A DNA stretch of 64,000 bases from Dama dama (Eukaryota; Chordata; Mammalia; Artiodactyla; Cervidae), in contig NW_026870889.1 in NCBI RefSeq assembly GCF_033118175.1, positions 1,054,001-1,118,000 of the forward strand, in the 5' to 3' direction. The translations under genes were made by a program, and so were the position numbers. This document shows, piece by piece, positions 23,498-34,900 of this stretch (positions within the stretch are counted from its first letter, which is position 1; each line of letters starts with the position of its first letter). A model generated the notes under the pieces. That model saw only the letters and a list, made by a program, of their open reading frames with translations, made no database searches and was not told the origin of the DNA.

Positions 23498-25414
23498 GCC
23501 CCTGAGCCTGGGGGCCAGGCAGGGGATCCACACTCCCAGGCTAAGGCAGAACCACATGCACACGTCTGTTCCTGCCCCCTCCACCGGCAGAGAGCTGGGG
23601 GAAGGCAGAGTCTGTCAGGCAGCTGCTGGTCTGGCGGCCTGTGTGGGAAGGGGCCGAGCCGACCTAGGGGCAAGTTAGGCCTCTTGCTCTCACTGCTGCC
23701 CTGAGGCTGCTGGGCCAAAGAGGTCTTGGGCATCCATCCCCTTCCTGGTCCCTTCCCTCTGACGAGGCCCTCTGAGTTCCAGCACCTTGCAGTGTGGAGA
23801 CAGCCCCTGCCAGCAACCTCCTCTCCAAGGAGGCCTCAACCGAGGCCTAGGCCCAGGGGAAAGGCACCAGCGGAGATGAGCCTGGGGAGGCACCCGGGAA
23901 TGTCTGGACCCAGCCCCGCAGCCTGCCCCTTGGTGGGGCAGTACCCCAGGAGGCCAGGAAGGACTGGGAAAGGATGGCCAGGGGCAGGGGACCTGCTGGG
24001 TCCTGCTCTGGCCTGTGGGGCCTCTGAGCACATCCGGCCCTCTCCCGCTGGAAGACCTCCCCGGCTGCCTCCAAAGGCCGGTTTGCCAACACTCTCGCCC
24101 ACTGTTCCCACCAGGTTCGCACAATGCTCCCAAGCCCGGGAGAAAAGCACTTCGGGGTGGTGCTCTCACCGGGCCCTTGCCCCTGAGCCTCGGGGCAATG
24201 CAGGGGGAACACACTCCCAGGCCAAGGCAGAACCACATGCACACGTCTGTTCCTGCCGCCTGCACCGGCAGAGAGCTCAGGGGAGCCAGAGTCTGTCAGG
24301 CAGCTGCTGGGCTGGCCGCCTGTGTGGGAAGGGGCAGAGCCGACCTAGGGGCAAGTTGGGCGTCTTGCTCTCCCTGCTGCCCTGAGGCTGCTGGGCCAAA
24401 GAGGTCTTGGGCATCCAGCCCCTTGCTGGTCCCTTCCCTCTGACGAGGCCCTCTGAGCTCCAGCACCTTGCAGTGTGGAGACAGCCCCTGCCAGCAACCT
24501 CCTCTGCAACGAGGCCTCAACCGAGGCCTAGGCCCAGGGGAAAGGCACCAGCGGGGATGAGCCTGGGGAGGCGCCCGGGCATGTCTGGACCCAGTCCCCA
24601 CAGCCTACCCCTTGGTGGGGCTGTACCCCCGGAGGCAGGAAGGTCTGGGCAAGGCTGGCCAGGGGCAGGGGCCCTGCTGGGTCCTGCCCCTGGCCTGTGG
24701 GGCCTCTGAGCACAACCGGCCCTCTCCCACTGGAAGACCTCCCCGGCTGCCTCCAAAGGCCGGTTTGCAAGCACTCCCACCCACTGTTCCCACCAGGCGC
24801 GCACAATGCTCCCAAGCCCGGGAGAAAAGCGCTTTGGGGTGGTGCTCTCTCCGGGCCCTTGCCCCTGAACCTGGGGGCCAGGCAGGGGATCCACACTCCC
24901 AGGCCAAGACAGAACCACATGCACACGCCTGTTCCTGCCCCCTGCACCGGCAGCGAGCTCGGGAGAGCCAGAGTCTGTCAGGCAGCTGCTGGGCTGGCCG
25001 CCTGTGTGGGAAGGGGGAGAGCCGATCTAGGGGCAAGTTGGGCCTCTTGCTCTCCCTGCTGCCCTGAGGCTGCTGGGCCAAAGAGGTCTTGGGCATCCAG
25101 CCCCTTGCTGGTCCCTTCCCTCTGACGAGGCCCTCTGAGCTCCAGCACCTTGCAGTGTGGAGACAGCCCCTGCCAGCAACCTCCTCTCCAAGGAGGCCTC
25201 ACCCGAGGCCTAGTCCCAGGGGAAAGGCACCAGCGGGGATGAGCCAGGGGAGGCGCCCGGGCATGTCTGGACCCAGGCCCCGCAGCCTGCCCCTTGGTGG
25301 GGCAGTACCCCCGGAGGCCAGGAAGGTCTGGGCAAGGCTGGCCAGGGGCAGGGGCCCTGCTGGGTCCTGCCCCTTGCCTGTGGGGCCTCTGAGCACAACC
25401 GGCCCTCTCTCGCT
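23498..25414. repeat. Three L segments with two single S
   Basis: L landmarks lie near 23731, 24412 and 25094, and single S repeats have landmarks near 24156 and 24838. The length of 1,917 bp agrees with three L plus two S (about 1,914). The first L has small losses, such as CAGCCCCGCAG near 23910 lacking a TC. Confidence 0.94.
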
Positions 25415-27082
25415 GGAAGACCTCCCCGGCTGCCTCCAATGGCCGGTTTGCAAGCCCTCATGCCCGCTGTTCCCACCAGCCGCGCACAATGCTCCCAAGC
25501 CCGGGAGAAAAGCATTTTTGGGTGGTGCTCACTCCGGGCCCTAGCAAGACCTCCCCGGCTGCCTCCAAGGCCGATTTGCAAGCACTTCTGCTTGCTGTTC
25601 CCGGCACCCGCGCACAATGCTCCCAAGCCCGGGAGAAAAGCGTTTCGGGGTGGTGTTCTCTCTGGGCCCAAGAAAGACCTCCCGGGCTGCCCCCAAAGGC
25701 CGGTTTGCAAGCACTCCCACTCGCTGTTCCCGCCATCCGTGCAAATGCTCCAAGCCCAGGAGAAAAGCGCTTCGGGTTGGTGCTCTCTCCCGGCCCTTGG
25801 AAGTCCTCCCCGGCTGCCTCCAAAGGCTGGTTTTCAAGAACTCCCTCCCGCTGTCCCGCCAGCCGCACACAATGCTCCCAATCACGGGAGAAAAGCGCTT
25901 CGGGGTGGTGCTCTCTCCGGGCCCTTGGAAGACCTCCCCGGCTGCCTCCAAAGGCCGGTTTGCAAGCACTCATGCCCGCTGTTCCCGCCAGCCGCGCACA
26001 ATGCTCCCAAGCCCGGGAGAAAAGCGCTTCGGGGTGGTGCTCTCTCCCGGCCCTTCAAGACCTCCCCGGCTGCCTCCAAAGGCCGGTTTGCAAGCACTCA
26101 ATCCCGCTGTTCCCGCCAGCCGCGCACAATGCTCCCAAGCCCGGGAGAAAAGCCCTTCGTGGTGGTGCTCTCTCCCGGCCCTTGGAAGACCTCCCCGGCT
26201 GCCTCCAAAGGTTGGTTTTCAAGAACTCCCTCCCGCTGACCCGCCAGCCGCACACAATGCTCCCAAGCCCGGGAGAAATGCATTTTGGGGTGGTGCTCTC
26301 TCCGGGCCCTTGGAAGACCTCCCCGGCTGCCTACAAAGGCCGGTTTGGAAGCACTCCCACTCGCTGTTCCCGCCAGCCACGCACAATCCTCCAAAACCCC
26401 GGAGAAAAGCGCTTCGGGGTGCTGTTCTCTCCGTGCCCATGGAAGACCTCCCCGACTGCCTACAAAGGCCGGTTTGCAAGCACTCATGTCCACTGTTCCC
26501 GACAACCGCGCACAATGCTCCCAATTCCGGGAGAAAAGTGCTTCGGGATGGTTCTCTCTCCGGGCCCTTGGAAGACCTCCCCGGCTGCCTCCAAAGGCCG
26601 TTTTGGAAGCACTCCCGCCCGCTGTTCCCGCCAGCCTCGCACAATGCTCCCAAGACCGGGAGAAAAGCGCTTCGGGGTGGTGTTCTCTCCGTGCCCATGG
26701 AGGACCTCCCTGGCTGCCCCCAAAGACCGGTTTGGAAGCACTCCCACTCGCTGTTCCCGCCATTCGCGCAAATGTTCCAAGCCCGGGAGAAAAGCGCTTC
26801 TGGGTGGTGCTCTCTCCTGGCCCTTGGAAGACCTCACCGGCTGCCTCCAAAGGCTGGTTTGCAAGCACTCCCGCCCGCTGTTCCCACCAGCCACGCACAA
26901 TGCTCCCAAGCCCGGGAGAAAAGCATTTTGGGGTGGTGCTCACACCGGGTCCTGGAAGACCTCCCCGGCTGCCTCCAAAGGCCGGTTTGCCAACACTCCC
27001 GCCCGCTGTTCCCGCCAGGCACGCACAGTGCTTCAAAGCCCGGGAGAAAAGCGCTTCGGTGTGGTGCTCTCTCCGGGCCCTT
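25415..27082. repeat. S array D, 13 copies
   Basis: Landmarks fall near 25521, 25648, 25776, 25904, 26032, 26160, 26288, 26417, 26546, 26675, 26802, 26932 and 27060. From the third copy on, the order of subtypes matches array A at the window start, except that the hybrid copy seen there near 841 is absent here. Two extra copies lead the array; the first has CATTTTTGGGTGG and the second has TGGGCCCAAGAAAGACC. The leading pair also opens arrays F, G and H. Confidence 0.95.
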
Positions 27083-27401
27083 GCCCCTGAGCCCGGGGGC
27101 CAGGCAGGGGATCCACACTCCCAGGCCAAGGCAGAACCACATGCACACGTCTGTTCCTGCCCCCTCCACCGGCAGGAGGCCGGTGCCTCAACCGGCCTAG
27201 GCCCAGGGGAAAGGCACCAGCGGGGTTGAGACTGGGGAGGCGCCCGGGCATGTCTGGACCCAGTCCCCGCAGCGTGCCCCTTGGTGGGGCAGTACCCCCG
27301 GAGGCCAGGATGGTCTGGGCAAGGCTGGCCAGGGTCACGGGCCCTGCTGGGTCCTACCCTTGGCCTGTGGGGCCTCTGAGCACAACCCGCCCTCTGCCAC
27401 T
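27083..27401. repeat. L segment with ~233-bp internal deletion
   Basis: This L is only 319 bp instead of 552. It starts normally but, right after CTCCACCGGCAG near 27175, jumps to GAGGCCGGTGCCTCAACC and rejoins the standard sequence at GGCCTAGGCCCAGGGG near 27196. The lost part normally holds the AGAGCTCGGGG stretch, the first CCTAGG site and the GGCATCCAGCCCC landmark. Flanking S repeats are intact, so a single deletion inside L is the simplest reading. Confidence 0.9.
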
Positions 27402-30400
27402 GGAAGACCTCCCCGGCTGCCTCCAAAGGCTGGTTTGCAAGCACTCCCGCCCACTGTTCCCACCAGGCGCGCACAATGCTCCCAAGCCCGGGATAAAAGC
27501 GCTTCGGGGTGGTGCTCTCTCCGGGCCCTTGCCCCTGAGCCTGGGGGCCAGGCAGGGGGTCCACACTCCCAGGCCAAGGCAGAACCATATGCACACGTCT
27601 GTTCCTGCCCCCTGCACCGGCAGAGAGCTCGGGGGAGCCAGAGTCTGTCAGGCAGCTGCTGGGCTTGCCCCCTGTGTGGGAAGGGGCAGAGCCGACCTAG
27701 GGGCAAGTTGGGCCTCTTGCTCTCCCTGCTGCCCTGAGGCTGCTGGGCCAAAGAGGTCTTGGGCATCCAGCCCCTTGCTGGTCCCTTCCATCTGACGAGG
27801 CCCTCTGAGCTCCAGCACCTTGCAGTGTGGAGACAGCCTCTGCCGGCAACCTCCTCTCCAAGGAGGCCTCAACCGAGGCCTAGGCCCAGGGGAAAGGCAC
27901 CAGCGGGGATGAGCCTGGGGAGGCGCCCGGGCATGTCTGGACCCAGTCCCCGCAGCCTGCCCCTTAGTGGGGCAGTACCCCCGGAGGGCAGGAAGGTCTG
28001 GGCAAGGCTGGCGAGGGGCAGGGGCCCTGCTGGGTCCTGCCCCTGGCCTGTGGGGCCTCTGAGCACAACCGGCCCTCTCCCACTGGAAGACCTCCCCGGC
28101 TGCCTCCAAAGACCGGTTGGCAAGCACTCCCGCCCGATGTTCCCGGCAGGCACGCACAATGCTCCCAAGCCCGGGAGAAAAGCGCTTCGGGGTGGTGCTC
28201 TCTCGGGGCCCTTGCCCCTGAGCCTGGGGGCCAGGGAGGGGGTCCACACTACCAGGCCAAGGCAGAACCACATGCACACGTCTGTTCCTGCCCCCTGCAC
28301 CGGCAGAGAGCTCGGGGGAGCCAGAGTCTGTCAGGCAGCTGCTGGGCTGGCCGCCTGTGTGGGAAGTGGCAGAGCCGACCTAGGGGCAAGTTGGGCCTCT
28401 TGCTCTCCCTGCTGCCCTGAGGCTGCTGGGCCAAAGAGGTCTTGGGCATCCAGCCCCTTGCTGGTCCCTTCCCTCTGACGAGGCCCTCTGAGCTCCAGCA
28501 CCTTGCAGTGTGGAGACAGCCCCTGCCAGCAACCTCCTCTCCAAGGAGGCCTCAACCGAGGCCTAGGCCCAGGGGAAAGGCACCAGCGGGGATGAGACTG
28601 GGGAGGAGCCCGGGCATGTCTGGACCCAGTCCCCGCAACCTGCCCCTTGGTGGGGCAGTACCCCCGGAGGCCAGGAAGGTCTGGGCAAGGCTGGTCAGGG
28701 GCAGGGGCCCTGCTGGGTCCTGCCCCTGGCCTGTGGGGCCTCTGAGCACAACCGGCCCTCTCCCGCTGGAAGACCTCCCCGGCTGCCTCCAAAGGCCGGT
28801 TTGCAAGCACTCCGGCCCGCTGATCCCGCCAGGCACGCACAATGCTCGCAAGCCCGGGAGAAAAGCGCTTCGGTGTGGTGCTCTCTCCGTGCCCTTTCCC
28901 CTGAGCCTGGGGGCCAGGCAGGGGTTCGACACTCCCAGGCCAAGTCAGAACCACATGCACACGTCTGTTCCTGCCCCCTGCACCGGCAGAGAGCTCGGGG
29001 GAGCCAGAGTCTGTCAGGCAGCTGCTGGGCTGGCTGCCTGTGTGGGACGGGGCATAGCCGACCAAGGGGCAATTTGGGTCTCTTGCTCTCCCTGCTCCCC
29101 TGAGGCTGCTGGGCCAAAGAGGTCTTGGGCATCCAGCCCCTTGCTGGTCCCTTCCCTCTGACGAGGCCCTCTGACCTCCAGCACCTCGCAGTGTGGAGAC
29201 AGACCCTGCCAGCAACCTCCTCTCCAAGGAGGCCTCAACCGAGGCCTAGGCCCAGGGGAAAGGCACCAGCGGGGATGAGCCTGGGGAGGCGCCCGGGCAT
29301 GTCTGGACCCAGTCCCCGCAGCGTGCCCCTTGGTGGGGCAGTACCCCCGGAGGCCAGGATGGTCTGGGCAAGGCTGGCCAGGGGCACGGGCCCGGCTGGG
29401 TCCTACCCTTGGCCTGTGGGGCCTCTGAGCACAACCCGCCCTCTCCCACTGGAAGACCTCCCCGGCTGCCTCCAAAGGCCGGTTTGCAAGCACTCCCGCC
29501 CACTGTTCCCACCAGGCGCGCACAATGCTCCCAAGCCCGGGAGAAAAGCGCTTCGGGGTGGTTCTCTCTCCGGGCCCTTGCCCCTGAGCCTGGGGGCCAG
29601 GCAGGGAGTCCACACTCCCAGGCCAAGGCAGAACCACATGCACACGTCTGTTCCTGCCCCCTGCACCGACAGAGAGCTCGGGGGAGCAAGAGTCTGTCAG
29701 GCAGCTGCTGGGTTGGCCCCCTGTGTGGGAAGGGGCAGAGCTGACCTAGGGGCAAGTTGGGCCTCTTGCTCTCCCTGCTGCCCTGAGGCTGCTGGGCCAA
29801 AGAGGTCTTGGGCATCCAGCCCCTTGCTGGTCCCTTCCCTCTGACGAGGCCCTCTGAGCTCCAGCACCTTGCAGTGTGGAGACAGCCCCTGCCAGCAACC
29901 TCCTCTCCAAGGAGGCCTCAACCGAGGCCTAGGCCCAGGGGAAAGGCACCAGCGGGGATGAGACTTGGGAGGCGCACGGGCATGTCTGGACCCAGTCCCT
30001 GCAGCCTGCCCCTTGGTGGGGCAGTACCCCCGGAGGCCAGGAAGGTCTGGGCAAGGCTGGCCAGGGACAGGGGCCCTGCTGTGTTCTGCCCCTGGCCTGT
30101 GGGGCCACTGAGCACAACCGGCCCTCTCCCGCTGGAAGACTTCCCCGGCTGCCTCCAAAGGCCGGTTTGCCAACACTCCCGCCCGCTGTTCCCACCAGGA
30201 ACGCACAATGCTGGCAAGCCCGGGAAAAAAGCGCTTCGGGGTGGTGCTCTCTCCGTGACCTTTCCCCTGAGCCTGGGGGCCAGGCAGGGGTCCACACTCC
30301 CAGGCCAAGTCAGAACCACATGCACACGTCTATTCCTGCCCCCTGCACCCGCAGAGAGCTCGGGGGAGCCAGAGTCTGTCAGGCAGCTGCTGGGCTGGCT

Positions 30401-30814
30401 GCCTGTGTGGGAAGGGGCAGAGCCGACCTAGGGGCAAGTTGGGCCTCTTGCTCTCCCTGCTGCCCTGAGGCTGCTGGGCCAAAGAGGTCTTGGGCATCCA
30501 GCCCCTTGCTGGTCCCTTCCCTCTGACGAGGCCCTCTGAGCTCCAGCACCTCGCAGTGTGGAGACAGACCCTGCCAGCAACCTCCTCTCCAAGGAGGCCT
30601 CAAGCGAGGCCTAGGCCCAGGGGAAAGGCACCAGCGGGGATGAGCCTGGGGAGGCGCCCGGGAATGTTTGGACCCAGTCCCTGCAGCCGCCCCTTGGTGG
30701 GGCAGTACCCCCGGAGGCCAGGAAGGTCTGGGCAAGGCTGGCCAGGGGCAGGGTCCCTGCTGGGTCCTGCCCCTGGCCTGTGGGGCCTCTGAGCACAACC
30801 GGCCCTCTCTCGCT
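27402..30814. repeat. Five S+L units
   Basis: L landmarks lie near 27764, 28447, 29130, 29813 and 30495; single S landmarks lie near 27509, 28190, 28872, 29555 and 30240. The length of 3,413 bp fits five S plus five L. The unit near 29240-29560 shares GTCCTACCCTTGGCCTG and CACAACCCGCCCTCT with the deleted unit at 27240-27400, so those two are sister copies. Confidence 0.94.
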
Positions 30815-31973
30815 GGAAGACCTCCCCGGCTGCCTCCAATGGCCGGTTTGCAAGCCCTCATGCCCGCTGTTCCCACCAGCCGCGCACAATGCTCCCAAGC
30901 CCGGGAGAAAAGCATTTTGGGGTGGTGCTCTCTCCGGGCACTTTCAAGACCTCCCCGGCTGCCTCCAAAGGCCGGTTTGTAAGTACTCATTCCCGCTGCT
31001 TCCGCCAGCCACGCACAATGCTCCCAAGCCCGGGAGAAAAGCATTTTGGGGTGGTGCTCTCTCCCGGCCCTTGGAAGACCTCCAGGGCTGCCTCCAAAGG
31101 CCGGTTTGTAAGCACTCATGTCCGCTGTTCCCGACAGCCGCGCACAATGCTCCCAAGCCGGGGAGAAAAGCATTTTGGGGTGGTGATCAGTCCGGGCCCT
31201 TGGAAGACCTCCCGGGCTGCCTCCAAAGGCCGTTTTCCAAGCACTCCTGCCTGCTCTTCCCGCCACACGCGCACAATGCACCCAAGCCCGGGAGAAAAGC
31301 GCTTCGGGGTGGTGCTCTCTCCGGGCCTTTGGAAGACCTCCCCGGCTGCCTCCAAAGGCCGGTTTGCAAGGACTCCTTCCTGCTGTTCCCGCCAGCCAGG
31401 CACAATGCTCCCAATTCTGGGAGAAAAGTGCTTCGGGATGGTGCTCTCTCCGGGCCCTTGGAAGACCTCCCTGGCTGCCTCCAAAGGCCGGTTTGCAAGC
31501 ACTCCCGCCCACTGTTCCCGCCAGCCTCGCACAATGCTCCCAAGACGGGGAGAAAAGCGCTTCGGGGTGGTGTTCTCTCCGTGCCCATGGAGGACCTCCC
31601 TGGCTGCCCCCAAAGGCCGGTTTGCAAGCACTCCCACTCGCTGTTCCCGCCAGCCACGCACAATCCTCCAAAACCCCGGAGAAAAGCGCTTCGGGGTGCT
31701 GTTCTCTCCGTGCCCATGGAAGACCTCCCGGGGTGCCCCCAAAGGCCGGTTTGGAAGCACTCCCACTCGCTGTTCCCGCCATTCGCGCAAATGTTCCAAG
31801 CCCGGGAGAAAAGCGCTTCTGGGTGGTGCTCTCTCCTGGCCCTTGGAAGACCTCCCCGGCTGCCTCCAAAGGCCGGTTTGCGAACACTCCCGCCCGCTGT
31901 TCACGACAGGCTCGCACAATGCTCCCAAGCCCGGGAGAAAAGCGCTTCGGGGTGGTGCTCTCTCCGGGCCCTT
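30815..31973. repeat. S array E, 9 copies
   Basis: Nine repeats average 128.8 bp, with landmarks near 30921, 31050, 31179, 31308, 31437, 31566, 31695, 31824 and 31951. It equals array B (2059-3089) plus one repeat, the copy with GTGGTGATCAGTCC near 31179. The flanking L at 30263-30814 also matches the L before array B, so the related block extends to about 1.7 kb. Confidence 0.95.
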
Positions 31974-34900
31974 GCCCCTGAGCCTGGGGGCAAGGCAGGG
32001 GGAACACACTCCCAGGCCAAGGCAGAACCACATGCACACGTCTGTTCCTGTCCCCTGCACCGGCAGAGAGCTTGGGGGAGCCAGAGTCTGTCAGGCAGCT
32101 GCTGGGCTGGCCGCCTGTGTGGGAAGGGGCAGAGCCGACCTAGGGGCAAGTTGGGCCTCTTGCTCTCCCTGCTGCCCTGAGGCTCCTGGGTCAAAGAGGT
32201 CTTGGGCATCCAGCCCCTTGCTGGTCCCTTCCCTCTGACGAGGCCCTCTGAGCTCCAGCACCTTGCAGTGTGGAGACAGCCCCTGCCAGCAACCTCCTCT
32301 CCAAAGAGGCCTAAACCGAGGCCTACGCCCAGGGGAAAGGCACCAGCGGGGATGATCCTGGGGAGGCGCACGGACATGTCTGGACCCAGTCCCCGCAGCC
32401 TGCCCCTTGGTGGGGCAGTACCCCCGGAGGCCAGGAAGGTCTGGGCAAGGCTGGCCAGGGGCAGGGGCCCTGCTGGGTCCTGCCCCTGGCCTGTGGGGCC
32501 TCTGAGCACAACCGTCCCTCTCCCACTGGAAGACCTCCCCGGCTGCCTCCAAAGGCCGGTTTGCAAGCGCTCCCGCCCACTGTTCCCAGCAGGCGCGCAC
32601 AATGCTCCCAAGCCCGGGAGAAAAGCGCTTCGGGGTGGTGCTCTCACCGGGCCCTTGCCCCTGAGCCTGGGGGCAATGCAGGGGGAACACACTCCCAGGC
32701 CAAGGCAGAACCACATGCACACGTCTGTTCCTGCCCCCTGCACCGGCAGAGAGCTCAGGGGAGCCAGAGTCTGTCAGGCAGCTGCTGGGCTGGCCGCCTG
32801 TGTGGGAAGGGGCAGAGCCGACCTAGGGGCAACTTGGGCCTCTTGCTCTCCCTGCTGCCCTGAGGCTGCTGGGCCAAAGAGGTCTTGGGCATCCAGGCCC
32901 TTGCTGGTCCCTTCCCTCTGACGAGGCCCTCTGAGCTCCAGCACCTTGCAGTGTGGAGACAGCCCCGGGCAGCAACCTCCTCTCCAAGGAGGCCTCAACC
33001 GAGGCCTAGGCCCAGGGGAAAGGCACCAGCGGGGATGAGACTGGGGAGGCGCCCGGGCATGTCTGGACCCAGTCTCTGCAGCCTGCCCCTTGGTGGGGCT
33101 GTAACCCCGGAGGCAGGAAGGTCTGGGCAAGGCTGGCCAGGGGCAGGGGCCCTGCTGGGTCCTGCCCCTGGCCTGTGGGGCCTCTGAGCACAACCGGCCC
33201 TCTCCCACTGGAAGACCTCCCCGGCTGCCTCCAAAGGCCGGTTTGCAAGCACTCCCGCCCACTGTTCCCACCAAGCACGCAAAATGCTCCCAAGCCCGGG
33301 AGAAAAGCGCTTCGGGGTGGTGCTCTCTCCGGGCCCTTGCCCCTGAGCCTGGGGGCCAGGCAGGGGGAACACACTCCCAGGCCAAGGCAGAACGACATGC
33401 ACACGTCTGTTCCTGCCTCCTCCACCGGCAGAGAGCTCGGGGGAGCCAGAGACTGCCAGGCTGCTGCTGGGCTGGCCGCCTGTGTGGGAAGGGGCAGAGC
33501 CGACCTAGGGGCAAGTTGGGCGTCTTGCTCTCCCTGCTGCCCTGAGGCTGCTGGGCCAAAGAGGTCTTGGGCATCCAGCCCCTTGCTGGTTCCTTCCCTC
33601 TGACGAGGCCCTCTGAGCTCCAGCACCTTGCAGTTTGGAGACAGCCCCTGCCAGCAACCTCCTCTGCAACGAGGCCTCAACCGAAGCCTAGGCCCAGGGG
33701 AAAGGCACCAGCGGGGATGAGCCTGGGGAGGCGCCCGGGCATGTCTGGACCCAGTCCCCGCAGCCTGCCCCTTGGTGGGGCTGTACCCCCGGAGCCAGGA
33801 AGGTCTGGGCAAGGCTGGCCAGGGGCAGGGGCCCTGCTGGGTCCTGCCCCTGGCCTGTGGGGCCTCTGAGCACAACCGGCCCACTCCCACTGGAAGACCT
33901 CCCCGGCTGCCTCCAAAGGCAGGTTTGCAAGCACTCCCGCCCACTGTTCCCACCAGGCGCGCACAATGCTCCCAAGCCCGGGAGAAAAGCGCTTCGGGGT
34001 GGTGCTCTCTCCGGGCCCTTGCCCCTGAGCCTGGGGGCCAGGCAGGGGGAACACACTCCCAGGCCAAGGCAGAACGACATGCACACGTCTGTTCCTGCCC
34101 CCTACAGCGGCAGAGAGCTCGGGGGAGCCAGAGACTGCCAGGCCGCTGCTGGGCTGGCTGCCTGTGTGGGACGGGGCAGAGCCGACCTAGGGGCAAGTTG
34201 AGCCTCTTGCTCTCCCTGCTGCCCTGAGGCTGCTGCGTCAAAGAGGTCTTGGGCATCCAGCCCTTTGCTGGTCCCTTCACTCTGACGAGGCCCTCTGAGC
34301 TCCAGCACCTTGCAGTGTGGAGACAGCCCCTGCCAGCAACCTCCTCTCCAAAGAGGCCTAAACCGAGACCTACGCCCAGGGGAAAGGCACCAGCGGGGAT
34401 GATCTTGGGGAGGCGCACGGACATGTCTGGACCCAGTCGCCGCAGCCTGCCCCTTGGTGGGGCAGTACCCCCGGAGGCCAGGAAGTTCTGGGCAAGGCTG
34501 GCCAGGGGCAGGGGCCCTGCTGGGTCCTAACCCTGGCCTGTGGGGCCTCTGAGCACAACCGGCCCTCTCCCGCTGGAAGACCTCCCCGGCCGCCTCCAAA
34601 GTCCTGTTTGCAAACACTCCCGCCCGCTGTTCACGCCAGGCTCGCACAATGCTCCCAAGCCCGGGAGAAAAGCGCTTTGGAGTGATGCTCTCACCGGGCC
34701 CTTGCCCCTGAGCCTGGGGGCCAGGCAGGGGGAACACACTCCCAGGCCAAGGCAGAACGACATGCACACGTCTGTTCCTCCCCTACACCGGCAGAGAGCT
34801 CGGGGGAGCCAGAGACTGCCAGGCTGCTGCTGGGCTGGCTGCCTGTGTGGGACGGCGCAGAGCCGACCTAGGGGCAAGTTGGGCCGCTTGCTCTCCCTGC

